From: Hyphochytrium catenoides
Taxonomy: Eukaryota; Sar; Hyphochytriomycetes; Hyphochytriales; Hyphochytriaceae
Assembly: GCA_900088475.1 (NCBI GenBank)
Contig: FLMG01003071.1
Span: forward strand, 1-23,127
Direction: 5' to 3'
DNA length: 23,127 nucleotides
This document shows positions 1-13,300 of this stretch, piece after piece; position 1 is the first letter of the stretch, and each line of letters starts with the position of its first letter. The notes beneath the pieces are model-generated. The model did no database searches, was not told the origin of the DNA, and was given only the letters and a program-made list of their open reading frames with translations. Both the position numbers and the translations under genes were made by a program.

Positions 1-197
1 AAGCGGGCATAGCCCCGATATAGGAAAGAGATCTTTACGGGAAGGGTGGATATCGCATGCGCCAAAATGGGAAGCAATAATGGGAAGCAAACCGCGAGTG
101 TCACTGAATCCTCCCACACGCCATACTCTTTAACGATCTAGGCTAGTCTTTTTGCACTTCCTGCCAATCAGTGTGCTGCTTAGATTGACACCGCATT
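1..197 (+). other. 5' flank of the gene; no promoter motif recognised
   Basis: This stretch has stops in all forward frames and no convincing exon. An in-frame TGA at 186-188 closes the frame of the ATG at 198. A short ATG-started frame (67 to about 141) is probably chance. No TATA box or other core promoter motif stands out. It may hold the 5' UTR or the end of an upstream intron; the sequence does not decide between these. Confidence 0.4.
66..90 (+). repeat. Short tandem direct repeat, 12 bp, period 13
   Basis: AATGGGAAGCAA occurs at 66-77 and again at 79-90, with one base between copies. It lies in the non-coding leader upstream of the start codon. It is too short for a mobile-element footprint; a small slippage duplication is the simplest reading. 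Confidence 0.8.
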
Positions 198-1338
198 ATG
201 GGTTCTGAAGATTTGAGTGACATGGGGGAATACGCCGCCACCCGATTGGCTGAGGACGTCTATTGGTCCTCGGTAGACCCTGACTGTTTTTATGACGATC
301 AGTTCATGGAAGAAAGGGCAATGACGTTAGCGGGGACAGACCAGTACTGGTCAGACCAAGTAAAGACCTCGCCTAAGAAAGTATGACTTTCCCTCCTTTT
401 TGGTTCCGTAGATTAATATGCTAACATATTATGCTAGGCCATGAAGTCGTTTCCTTCTACGTGCACCATTGAGAAATTGCTGGCGGATATGCTAGAAGTT
501 GCCACAGAGCAAAAAATGCCAATTGCACAGGAGCATCTCGTCTTTTCAGGAGAGGACACGCTTGATTCTTCTAGAAGGTTGACTTCTTCCACTTCTATAT
601 CTGATCTGTATTATGCGAAAACCAATGATGTTGGCCTGCTCATTAGACGGTCAGAAAGTCGATATCGAGTGCTGCAACGCATCCAAGCAGCCCGAGAAAG
701 GATCAACAAATTTTTGCAGGCAGAGGCAAGCCACGAGACTTCCGCTACAGTTACCGATAGGGGTCAAATGACCTCTCAGCTCCTCAATGCCGCAGCCATT
801 CGGATGACTATATGCGTTATGAAAGCATTTAGAGCCACCAGTAGGTATCTCCCTTGTTTGTACTTGCGAGGGTTAAGTTCACGGAGTTTGTCGGTCTAGA
901 TCCAGATCTCATTAGGGACGGCCTGCGAACTCTAATCAACCTCCTCGACGAAGCTCCACCTCTTTCTTTGGCCATGGTAAACTGTACCTAATATATCGGT
1001 CTGATGCACTTAAAATCCTTTCTACTAGTCTGACGAATAGTGGACCGTCACAGGTCAAACGCAGCACAGTGGAGACGTCGACTTTAGAAACGCTTGTCGC
1101 GTTTGCTGCGGAGACTTTGGAGGACAAGCAAACAGGTCTTATTTTTTGTATTTATCGAAGACAGCACTAGTCGACCTTACAGGCTCATCCTCGAACACCA
1201 GGAGTGGCAAGTGGGCCAGAAACCGCAAGGCTTGCCATAAGCTTACTTATTGCCTTAGCCACGGCTTCGGGGGAGCTTCGCTTATTCTACTTAGCCCTCG
1301 TATTTCTTGAGAAGTTTGAGACGGATAGCGACCCACTT
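198..1338 (+). CDS. N-terminal exons 1-5: helical region of the giant protein
   Basis: Proposed exons are 198-359, 438-840, 900-976, 1054-1135 and 1202-1338. Intron 1 (360-437) has a GTAAAG donor and a textbook TGCTAAC branch-like motif just upstream of its TAG acceptor. Joins at 359/438 (phase 0), 840/900 (phase 1) and 976/1054 (phase 0) are consistent. Exon 1 is acidic and rich in aromatic residues. Exon 2 holds an amphipathic, charged helix (RYRVLQRIQAARERINKFLQ). Exon 3 gives a leucine-rich helix (DLIRDGLRTLINLLDEAPPL) and exon 5 another (ARLAISLLIALATASGELRL), as in armadillo-like solenoids. The weakest join is exon 4 to 5, where the donor would be GTCTTA at 1136. I recognise no named domain here. 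Confidence 0.6.
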
Positions 1339-4300
1339 GTATGTCTTTCCTTTCCCTGCTACGCAATAACTGCTGGTTTGCTTACCCCTTCCTCTTACGT
1401 GACACCAAACAGCTTCGTACCTCTGAACTGCCACCTGAAGTGAACCCTTTCCTCAAAAGGCTAGCAGAGCATCACCATGACTTCGGACTCGACTGCCTTC
1501 ACTCTTCAATGATTATTACTGATGTCCACCTCCAAGTTGTGAACACTATCCAGAAGCCTGCAGCGGAACCTCATGGCAGATCCAGAGCAATAGCTTCTGA
1601 TGGACGATACATATACTTCTATGACCAGGGATCCATATATAAAGGTAGAGCTCTTTGCCACCTGACAGATAGATGCGCATACTTATATTTCTTTCCATGC
1701 GCTTGAAGTGGGCTCCGGCCTGAAAGGCTCAATCCTAGGACACATCTACGCACAGCTACCCATGACAATGTTGAATCAGAGCAAAGAGATCCCTCTACTT
1801 ACGGCTGCGTTCTACGGCGAGGGCTTTGATGTTACAGATCCCTTGAAGGAGGCACTGGGTACTTCTGGCATTCTCTCGCTCGACACTGATCTTATAGCAG
1901 GCCTTAAAAATACCAACTCATATCCTGGGGTATTAGCTGTGATATACTCTACAGCTGGTGATACAACTTCAACCATCCTCTACCTTTTGACTAACGGTTC
2001 CGAGAACTACAGACTGGACAGCAGGTATATCAAAATCTGCTGCGTATCCTAGACTCTAATACGTTAGCTCATGAGATGGGTTTAGCAACATAATCCATTG
2101 GGCCATCTACGGATCGTTGACAGACGTGACAGATATCGTCCGAGAGGAGTGGTCCCGGTCGAGTTTCAGCATCCTTCTTGGAGAGCGAAAAGTGCTCTTT
2201 CGTCAAGGTGAGGAGCGTAGCCTCTTCCTCTCTTATTCGGAACGAGGGCTTTCGACCCAAAAGGTCTACCCACCCCATGAGGTGGTAGATATCGATGTTC
2301 AGACCCAAAGCGAGGACGTAGGTAAGGGCCCCATCCTACTATCAAACTAATTTTTCTCATCAGCGCTGAGGCCTTCAATTACTATAGTTCGACTAGCTTG
2401 TGTTGGAGAACGTCTTTACATCATGTCCTCGCACTTGACGGAGGAGAAAAGCATTATCTCTCTCTCGACAACGCACTTTGGCAAGGTGAGATAATCGGCA
2501 TAAGTAATGACGTATGTATAACCAATGCCTCTCTGCTTCAGGAGCCAGACTTTCGATACCTTACCCTAGACATAGCAGACTCTTCTGAGGATCTTGAGGT
2601 CAGTTGTCGTCGATTTCTCGTCCCTCATTCATCACAGTCCTCAGTGACAAAGCCATTCAGAGTCTTCCAAACTCCAGACAAGCTGAAATGGAGTCAGAAC
2701 TTCAGAGGCCCCTTTCCATCGCTTCCCTGACAGCCTCACACGAAATTGAGTCACTGACTGAATACCTTGAGGACCATGATGGTACGCAACGATTGCGCAA
2801 ACCAAACAATCTCTCAGGCCGCAGCCCTAGTACCATTGCTCCTATTTCTCTTACCTCAGCTCGCGGGAAGGCCAATGAACTGACACTTTTCAGCTCTTCT
2901 CCAGTTTTTTAACTTCTTCTGCCCCTCTACCATTGTTATTGTTAACTCTGAGTTCAATGTCCGACAGAAGATGATGAGGATGAGAACAGCTTTGAGGAAG
3001 TTGAGGGATTTGTCTCGAACCTGTTCGAGCACTCTATGTTAGGAGATAGGAACTCATGGCTCGCTGCTTATAATATGGAAGATCGCTCAGCATGGTTTGA
3101 TTTCTCCCACCTTGAGTCCCATAATAAATGTTTACGGTGTCCGAAACTTGGTGCAGGTTCCAATTGGACTTCGGAGACTCTCTACCTCGAAAACTGGTCC
3201 GGTACGAGTTATGTGCAGCGAGTTCGGGCTACGGGTCGCCTCCTACCGAATGGGTTGTCCAGGTGACTATCTTAACGCTCAATTGATCCCACTACAAGTG
3301 ATTCTGTAACTTGTCTTGCCTGAGATCCCTTTTAACAGTTCAAGGCATTTCGTACTTGATCCACTCATAAATTTAACGTTCCCGTCGCAAGTGGCGTTAT
3401 TACCTTGAATTTATCCCATGCGTGTCCTTTGTCACTCACTTACCTGCTTGGTTGGTTGCCTCTCACGCGCAAAATTCAGGCTCGGGAGAATTCCAACTCG
3501 AATTGGTTAGATGTTGGTGCCGAGACAGGCATCCAATTGTCTACAACTCCTACAGAATTCTGTATCAGAGACCACCAAAGAGGGCCATATTGCAGCTACC
3601 GCTGGCTCTTCAAGACAGGCCGGCTGAACGACGACCTATCTCCCTTCAAGGACATTCTTTCTCTAGGTCCTGTGAGGCTTTTTGAGTCTAGACCCAGCGA
3701 GAATACGGATATCAAGCTCAGCCGTTACCCTCTTCTCACCAGTGATGGAAGGAGGCTCTATCTTATCAAGGAGGCCTCTGGCAAGGCCCGAGTTTATATA
3801 ATGAACGCGGCGTCCCTGTCAGTCGAGCGTACTGTAGATCTCGAGGTGTTGACTGAAGCTTCCCGGTAACGTTACCAAAGAGCAATTGTGCACGGTCGAA
3901 GTGAGGGGTTTTAAATATCCGATACTAGGCCTCATTAGTGTGACGATTTTTTGAAAATAGAGTTGAGTACCCAGAGGACGCGAAGACTGACTTCTTCATG
4001 CCTGCGCGTTAAATTAGAAAAGCAGTAGTCTCAGCTAACACAAGGTTGAAGGTTGTGCACTTTTTGCGTGAAAGTTGTTGGTATACGAACGGTATTTACA
4101 TCGGTCTGGTGGTTGAAGACAAGTCCGCCAACCAGTCATCAAACAGGTCTGATCACAAGCTATAAGTGGCCTCCCTCTTCCGCGTGCATTGCCTCACCAC
4201 CTCTTTTGCTCTCGACCATACAGCATCTATAGCATAACTGACGGCTCATTGCTCAACAAGACGGAGCTGTCCAAAGACACCCCTAGCTGTACGAGCTACG

Positions 4301-7300
4301 ACTTTGCTCACAATGTGATATGGTGTTTCGACAGTCGCGGTTGGCGCTTGCTCGCCTTTCGGAATAGCGGCCTACAGCTTCCTCAAGGTGTTGTGCCTTA
4401 TGACGGCTCTTTGACAAACCCAGCCCTTAATGCTATCCTGCTTAGGCCAAGTTGCCAACGGTATTGGATATATTCCGTCTGATATTCCCGAGTCCCGTAG
4501 CGTTGGTGCAGTCAGGTCCCTGATTTTGTGCCAACTCCGCCGCCTTACTGCGCCATTTGCTCCAGCATTCGAATACCAAGGTTGCAACCATTTTATTGCT
4601 ACGATTGTATATCATCCTCAGGATGGCTCCTCACCGCTTACTGTTATTGACAGACGCTTTGAAGTTTACTGTGGAGAAGTTAGAATGGCAGCCATTTGCA
4701 TTTGATGCGAGGCTGGCCGCCTTTAATCACCTTCTGGAGCTCTTTCGTTGCTATTGGTAGGCATCGCTCTTAGAAGTAGGTATATTAAATTTTCTGACCT
4801 GCTCTTTCGGATCGTCCTCATAGTGGACGATACCAACGTGGTGTAGAGGGTGCTGGGTACGGTTTGGCAGTGTTGTCAGATCTTTTTTGCACCCACTTGT
4901 TCCAATCGCGGTCTCGTCTCAAGGGCAAAATGGAAGAAGCTGGAAAGCGTCTTTTACAGGCCATTGTGGATGTCGAAGGGGTAAGATCTGAACTGTAGAA
5001 GTGTTATGGCGGCAACGCTAAATCTATCCGCAAGAACAAGCTAGGGACCGCCCAACAGATGACAATTATGGTGACGCAGTCCGACCGAGTCCTAACCAAG
5101 GAGATCTCAGCCTCTCTGGGTAGGCTCTATGTGGAAGTTCTGGACTATGCCCACTCTCGAGACGAGGAGAGGGCGAACACTATTACCTCTCTCGTTGATC
5201 GCGCCCTCACTCAGCCTCCGACAGAACAGAATCTTACCATCTTGGACCTGGTAGGTGGCGATACAAGTCTGCTTTACAGTGTTATTGTAGGCTCATGACG
5301 ACTCCTGTAGCTATTTCACAAAGCCTCGATGCCTTATGATATCGCTGTGCTCGGAGGTCGCTATAGCAAACTATTAAAGCAATTAGTGAAGCTGACGACT
5401 CATCTAACAACTTATCCGACAGTAGGTAAGAGCTGGATAATAAGTGGTCGTCCTGGGTCTGCTATACTGGCGTCTTACCCGTGTAATCCGGTTATGTGCG
5501 CTGTCTGTTCAATAAGTATCAGGAGACTCGCTGCTTTCACGTGTTTGCGAGGCTCTCATAGCGTTTACCGGACTGTCCAAGGACGAGAGGAAGAATTTCT
5601 CGCTTGGGGAGTTTGGGCTGCTACTCATTGAGGAGTCTCACTGTCTCCTGGATGCATTTGTTGGCCTCGCCACACTCCAGTCCGATTCTTCACGCGGCAT
5701 AGAGTTCGGGGACAAACTACAACATAGCATTCTCGGCCGAGTGCTACCTTGGTACCTCTTGAATCTTTCGCAGAAGCGGGACGATGCAGTTCACGAGTCT
5801 TCGTACGAAGAGGTGTTGTCCTTTAGATTTTCTTTTCGATCTGCTCAAGTTTAACCCTGTTTGCAAACCTAGTCTTCTTTTCTGCAGGCAGTAGTACTTC
5901 TACACTCCCGATTGCACAATGTCGCAAGTATGATTCCAGAGAAGGAGAGAAGTAAACTAGTCAACAAAGTAAAATCAAAAACGGTATGTGAGACAAAGGA
6001 GTCAGAACACTCCTATGCCAACAACACCTCGTCAAGAGAGGAGCTCCTTATAAGAGGTAATGCTGTCCATCTTCACTTACAGCGGTGGAAGTGTGGGGGT
6101 CGAGCCCAAAGCAATGTCATCTCATAAGTGCTTATCCAATGCAGGGGCCAAGAAGATCATTATCACGTTCGATCCGAAGTCCTCAACAGAGAAACACTAT
6201 GACATTGTCTCGTTCTATAAAGTAAGGAAGGATTACCTCTATACTAGTATCTGCCCGCTTAACGATTACGCAGGATGAAAGCCTAACGGACATGTGGGGT
6301 GGGGAGAGCTTCAGTGGGACTCCCAGTGACAACAATTGGCCAGGGGTGAATGGGAGGTATAACCCTTGGTCCATCGTTATGCTGCATAAGGGAAAACAGC
6401 TAGGACGCCTTTCTCCTCAACGGTTGTCTCCTTTCGTTTGCCTCTTCTTCTTCCTTGCATGTCTTTTTCAACAGGTCTCCTCTGGAGATAGACGCGGACC
6501 GTTGTTTGGTCCACTTCCAAACTGACTCAAGTGGCACCGATTGGGGATGGAAGTTCACCGCGCAAGCTGATGTTGTGACAATCCATAGAGGTTCAAGCGT
6601 GGCTCCCTGCCCCCTCCCTGCATTGGTGCTTACCTTGTCCTTACTTGTCTTTCATTTCCACTTGGTTGTCTGGCGCTGAACAGGGGTCTCATATCATTGG
6701 ATGATCCAGTTGTCCAAGGATCTTTTGACCTTCGCTTGTGAATCAATCGGTCAGATGATTGAGGTAAGGTGAAACAGGGGCCTTACGGCTTCTAGAAGAG
6801 ACCCTCTGAGGGCTAAGCTGTAGTAATGATTGCCCAATGTCACCAGCCATAGGACAGATTGCCTACTCATGGAATGCGCTAGAGCAAGTTCTTAAACTCT
6901 TACGTTCTACGTCCTTCTCAATAAAGCTACCATTCTGTTTGAAGTACTTGAACCACGACCACTGCATGTGGCTATTAGCAAGGAGACTTCAGAAAATAGC
7001 TAGGTTGACATCTGTGCTACCTGTCGCAGGGGCCAAAGGTGGGAGCGGATGAAGCCTATCTACGCCCGTGGCTGGAAAATAGACTTCTCAAGGGCGGGAG
7101 AAAGGCTAGACTCCACCAAACTATGGGTGCTAGCCCGAAACAGCAGGTACGTTATGTACAAATCAGCCCAATGTTCCGCCAAGACCGAGTTTTGAGAACC
7201 TTGGATGAGTTATTCAATACCTCACCTTCCGCTGCTAGCAGACTTCTCCATACTCTTTGTGCTCTCTCAAGTGATGCGGTCGCATCTCCATGTTGCTCGT

Positions 7301-10300
7301 TCTTGGGTGGTCAGTCTCAAGCGAGGTGATTACACTAATGCGCCACGCCTACCAACTGCCCAAACAGGTTGCTATGGAGCGAATATTGAAAGACCTACTT
7401 CTTTCAAAGCAAGAGTCTCAAGCAGCCACACTGGCTGGGATTTTGAAGCGCCACGTGAGAGAGGACCAGGGTACTGTGTCAGCAATAAATAAGGTAGGTC
7501 TTTAACTTGCATCAGATGGAGGGTATTGTAACTCGTCCACGTACAGTCCTTTAAGCTTGATGTATACTGTCTTTTAGGCCGTCCATGCCGTGGCTGCCGC
7601 AATTCTATACCATAATGCGCTCATGATTGATGCCATGGCGGTTTTACGTGGAAAGGATCAACCATCGAGGTAGGCTGTGATTAGTCATTTGAGAGTTACA
7701 AATCCTGACAGCTCTTGGCAGCCATCTTCAGGAGGCCTGGCGAGCAGCGCAGAAAATGAGACGGTGGTTTGATGAAGGCGACGCAATACGCATGGAAGAA
7801 CCAGGTAAATCCTCTCTACTTTCATCCTCTGCCTCAGGGCCCATGGCCAAAAAGGGTAGGGCAACCACTTTACCAAAACTCTGTTCACAGAATTAGTGCC
7901 GCGGCCTCCCGTGTTACGTCGTCAGCCATCTGCTTACCGTGGTGCCAGCGAGGAGGCAATCGAATTGCTCTCAGCCAAAGTTGTCGAAAGGGCACAATTC
8001 CTACTACAGCTGTCTCCTTCCTTTTTTTTGGAAGGTGAGACATTGCGATGACCAGTGTTTATGTCACCTCACCTAGTACGATGACAGGACTACTCCCCCT
8101 CAAAAAGACGTGGGTTTCATCCCTCAAAGTGGAGAGCGGAACAGGGGAAGGGAATAGTGGAAGGACGGACTCTTCCAGGGCTTCGTCGTATGCGGAGAGC
8201 AACCGTTGGCAATCTCTGGTCAGAGATATTGGGGCAGCACAAAAGTTGAAAAGATTTCTTGACGAACGGAGAGAAAGCTCTCCTTTAAGGTGAGTAGTAT
8301 TCTCCTCCTTACTCTTGTGGCCTGTGCTTGCTTCATTATTGCGTCTAAGAAAGTGGTTTCCAAAACCACCCCTGAATTAGGAATCAAGGGCGACAGCGAT
8401 CTATTTCAGAGCTAGTTGTTGCTTTCTGCCAAAGCGACTCGGAGGTGAAGGAGCTTGAAGCTGTGATGGACCTCAGGACGAAACGGGCAAATATCAGAAC
8501 CAAGGGGATAACGCTGCTGAAGGTGCCTATACCTCCGCTGGCTGGATTCCCCTCGTTCTGGCCACATTTACTCATAACCTCTCATAATCCTGCGTTCCAA
8601 GTGCGCCGTGTGCGCTGACATCAAAAATCCCCACATGCCTTGTGCGCTGACATCAAAATCTTCCTCTTCATGTTTCTATGCCCTTTTTACGTTGGCTAGG
8701 CACTCATGGAAACGGTCGAAAGTGATGAAGAACGCGGACTTGTGCTAGACGTGTGGATTAGCTCCCTCAAATCGGCCACAGTGCAAGGAGAAACAACAGA
8801 GATTCATTACCTGGCCAACCTCGAGGCCTGTGATGAGGTTTTGACCCCTCTCTATGTCTATTTTTTGGTCCTTCCACCTCCCGTCCTTCTTGTGCTTCAA
8901 ACCTTAACGTGAAACTGAACAATTTTGATACAGGAGGCGAGAGAAGCGCTCATTGCTGCTTTTGGGGATGTTTTGGAAGTTGTATCCAGTTGGCTCAGCA
9001 CAGAAAGCCAGACGACTGACGAAGGCCCATTAAGAGGTAGAAAGTCGGACTTTTGGGGCTAAGTGTGGCTACCACCTGGATCTCTCCGTTCTCCTTGCCA
9101 CAATGTTACTTTTCTTTTCCAGTTCTTAGAGTCTATTGATCCAAGTCAGCAGAGCCTCAGATAGTCTCAGGTCTCTTCACCACCACACAGAATCACAAAG
9201 CTAAACCCCACCTTTCCCGCTAATGCTCTCTTGCACCATATTTCTCCCTTAATGGAATATAGTACTCCGCGCCCTGACGGTTGACTATAAACCGCTGGAC
9301 CATCACCTGTTGGTGAGCAGCAACCTTCTGGGACGGTTAGTTCAGCTCTTTCAAAGCGGCTCCCACCAGGTAGAGAACAGATCCCCACACTCCGCTGAGG
9401 TGCCCGACTAACCTTAGGTGCCAGGTGAATGCAGCGGCATTGTCATTCTTCCGCTTTCTTTTCGGGCGATGCGTCGCCTTAATGCCTTCTAGCGGCAAAA
9501 TATCACCGCTCCAGGACCAGCTATTGAATGCTGTTAGGTCGCAGTTATCCGGTACGTCCAAGCCTCGTATCGCCAACCAACACTATCACCACTTCACTGT
9601 ACCCATCTATCGGACAATATCAATATTATTCGCATCTTACCAACACCCCTGCGTGACTGCTTTGCCCAGATATTACAGGCCCAAATTGGAAACAAAGAAG
9701 ACGTAGAAGATCTCTACTGGAAGAGGTGAGTTATAGGGGCAGTTTACTGCCGGAAGGCTAGCAGAAGCTTAAGATGCATGAAAGAAACGGATGTTCTAGA
9801 AAACAGGACTAAGATCTTTACTGCAGACACCTTCCGAAGGGCTGGGTAGCGTGCTCCTTCGCGAGCCGTACAAGCTTCGAAGAGCCGAGACGGGGCTTGC
9901 TTGTCGGCATTTCTCCCTAAATATGAGACACTCACTGTGCTTATGGATTTTTCTTGACCAACGTAAGACTTTCTTGCCTTTTGGTAAAATGGCTCGTCAT
10001 TGCCAGGCTTTTTGCACAGCTTCCTGGGTATCAGTGTCATACAAGCTAGCCTGGTCAAAGATATCTAAGGTGCCTGGTATACCATTTTATGTCTTAAAGC
10101 ATCCGTGGAACCGCAGAGTCGCAGCTTGTTCAGGGCAGTAAACGTTGGGGACAAAGTCAGGCGTGGCCCCGGCTGGCAGAGTAAAGGTATTTTTCGAGAA
10201 CTCTGCCCCTTGTCCAGTGTTGACGTTAAGCCCTTTGTCGTTTTCTGTCGATACATTAGGAGAGGACGATGGGGTTCCAGACGATTATGGACTAGTGACT

Positions 10301-13300
10301 GAGATCCATGCAGTAGGAAAGCATACAGCGTTGGAGGTTGAAGTTGAGTGGCAACGCTCAAAGCAGCGAGGCACCTACTTGTAAGTGCGCTTGGGGAAAG
10401 TTCGTTGTTGGGCGAGTATTTAAGCTGTTTTGCTCTGTAAGACGGCGGGATGGGAGGTTGATGGCACCTGCTAGGCCTATAGACAAAGGAGAGTCCCAAC
10501 TGAGATGTGCGGCGGATGGTGAGTCTTCAGGCAGTGTCACAGGGCCTTGCCGATCTATAAGCTACAATGTAATTAACTTTTTCTTGCCGCAGCTGGGACT
10601 ATCTCTCACCGTCACGTACGATGGAAGTCATCCAATGTGGCCGGGGAGGAGTCTTAGTGCAAAGCATGCCAGAAGAGGCAAAACCGGAGAAGGAGAACGA
10701 AGCGCGGTGGTTCCGATTAGCGCTAACAGAAGCCGGTACCCTCACATATACTCTTCAAGGGCCAAGAGCCAGCTGCACCTTGAGCAGTGAGACGAAGTTC
10801 AGTGGAGGCTGCTGGGCCCACTGCGCTGTGGTTCATGATGGTGCAAAAGTGTGTCTTTACATAAACGGCAAACAGGAAGCAGAACAGGACATACCCTCTG
10901 AATTTGGGGCGGGACAAGGGTAAGGAATCAGCCAACATTAGAGTTTGCTTCCATGTGGAATTTCGCTGTGAAACTTTCTCGCTACTCAAATCATGCTTGC
11001 CCTCAGCTTGGGACTAAGTAGAACCATAGGTGCATACGAGTTCTGGAAACACCTCATCCATATCATAGTGATGCCAATGTCTTCGAGACGGTGGTCTTCC
11101 CCGGTGCCAGCGCCATAATAGTTACATTTGACGACCGGGTATATTAAGATCTTCACTACACATTGGGCTTCTGATCTGTCACTGTTGACACTAGCACTGT
11201 CCTAATCTTGCTATTTCAAATTCTATCTGCTAGTGTGAGACAGAGTCTCCTTTGGACTACCTCAAACTCTACAAAGACGGTTCTCATAAAGAGTATTGGG
11301 GCGAGGAGCGCTACACAGGCGGAGTTAACTCATCCAATACAAAATTTCCAGGTTATATTGGACCTTAACGTTAGAACTTTCAATGCTCTTCTACGTTGGA
11401 ACCCTACTAGCCAAAAAGCTATTTTCTTGGATTTGCAGACATGCTCGTGCCTTCCGTCCCTTTCCTCTTATATTAAGGAGCCTCTAAAGTCTATCCGCCC
11501 CTTTCTTGTGCTAGTATATCACGACTCGATGCGCACACCTTTGACCCGAGCCGTTTCTTTCTTTCTCCTTGTAACATGTGCTAACCTGTGTGTAGGTTCT
11601 GCTACGCCTCTCACAATCCCTGCGGACATGTTTGTATTCCACTTTAAGAGTGAAACTACGGCCAACGGCTGGGGCGTAAAGCTCACGGCGACTCCGCTCT
11701 ATTCAACGGCTACTCAAGCCCAAAATAGCACGAATTCGTCGCCATTCTATCTAGGAGAACTTCCGTCGGGAACATATGAGGAAAGAGGGGATCCAGCAGC
11801 CGTAGCTTGGGTTGCAGATGTGGAGGTAACTCTCCCTATTATTCGGAGGAACTACTGTTTTAACGACTGCTATACTTACATATACTTTCCCTGTAAGGTG
11901 TATGAAACCATGCTGGAGGAGAGTGCTATTCGTCGGATCATGACCTCTGGCAAAGGACCGAGCGCTATTCCCCAAGCCATTTCCGAAGAGAGAGCCTTGC
12001 ACATACTAGCTATGCTTAACCAATGCTGTAACTCGACTGGAGGTGATTATATGAGTTCCTATGTTGCAACATTCATTCACTAGCTCTCACCCATGACGCC
12101 CATTCCTTGTAATTTTGTCTGACTGTTTCAGGACGTCAAGCAATCGCAACAGAGGATGTAGTCATCAGCCTGCTCCGTCTCTCTTCAGAAGATTCTGTCT
12201 TTTGTAATGTGCAGATTATCGCATTACGATTGCTGGGACGTCTCATAGCTGCGCTACCATCGCATCTCTCCATTCGCACACTTCTCCACAGTGCCTTTGG
12301 AGAAGATTGTGAGGAGACTTTTCCGCAGTATACATTTCGCAGAATTCGAGAGCTTAATTTTACGTGGGGAGACATTTCGTGGTAAGAGTCGCAGTACTGC
12401 TATAACAGGCCGCCTAATTCAAGCTGTCATAGCCCAGGTTCTCGGTATTCCGCTCCAAATAGAACTGTTCTAGTCAGGGAATATGTAAGGCTTCTTCGAT
12501 CGCTCAGGTCTGTGACGTAAACTTCCCCACAGTCAGGATGTCTTCTGTAGCTTTACTCTCTCGACCTCGCAGCCTTTCTCCTGCTCTGCAGAATGATGTT
12601 AAATCACTGGTGGACGTAAAGATGAAAGAAGCGGAACAGTTGTGGACAGCCACCGCCTCTTCGGAGTGCTTAGAGATCGTGAGTGCACTGCTGGTCTTGC
12701 TAGGTGGAACCTTTGAAGGTATAGAGATATTGGCCACGAAAATTCGTTCTCCAACCTTCTGGCTCGAAGCAGTTGATACGCGAATCTCCTTAGCTGAAAG
12801 CATGCATCGCTTAATGACCTAGGTGTGCAGCCTGGCGCAACGGCTAAATACGAGTATCAAGTGGACAAACAGAAAATAATCGATGATGTGACTGTACTTC
12901 GCATTTATAACACCCCCGCTGGAGGTCTAGCGGCTGTCACAACAGAGCGCGAACCAGAAATAGTGCAGATAGTCTCGATGCACAGTCTTATGCCTTCTGA
13001 GGTGACTTAGATCCTCCTCTTTTGCTTTCCATAAGTGATGGGTCTGTTGCATTTCCTCTTACCTCTCTTACACCAACACCTCATACCAAGACATGGACAT
13101 ACAGAGTTCAACTACGGTCGGCACCCCAAATTTCACTTTGCCCACCTTGCAATCTTAAAGTGCTTGTAATCATGCTATTCACCCTCGAATAACATCTATT
13201 TCACTATTACTTGGTATGCAGAAACCAGTACAAGCCGCCTTACAGCACCTGCTGAGATTATGTGCTCCGGCAATCAGTAGCTTCCTCTCGTTTGCTTTGT

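Noticed and set aside
198-386. First open frame as a stand-alone small protein
   Set aside because: The last codons after 359 are in an intron with donor GTAAAG and a TGCTAAC-TAG 3' end, and the frame continues in phase at 438.
8601-8699. Two-copy repeat as a CRISPR or transposon end
   Set aside because: Only two copies, no spacers of regular size, no inverted repeats or target-site duplication.
9744-10058. Minus-strand open frame of 104 codons
   Set aside because: Composition is like random translation; no family resemblance and no partner exons on the minus strand.
10065-10499. Minus-strand open frame of 144 codons
   Set aside because: It lies opposite MIB/HERC2 domain 1 and its introns, has no recognisable domain, and no splice context on that strand.
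11208-12083. 291-codon open frame as a separate gene
   Set aside because: Only its later part (from 11596) is real coding frame. The upstream exons of the same CUB-like domain use another frame, and splicing at 11352/11595 restores the domain seen in the other copies.
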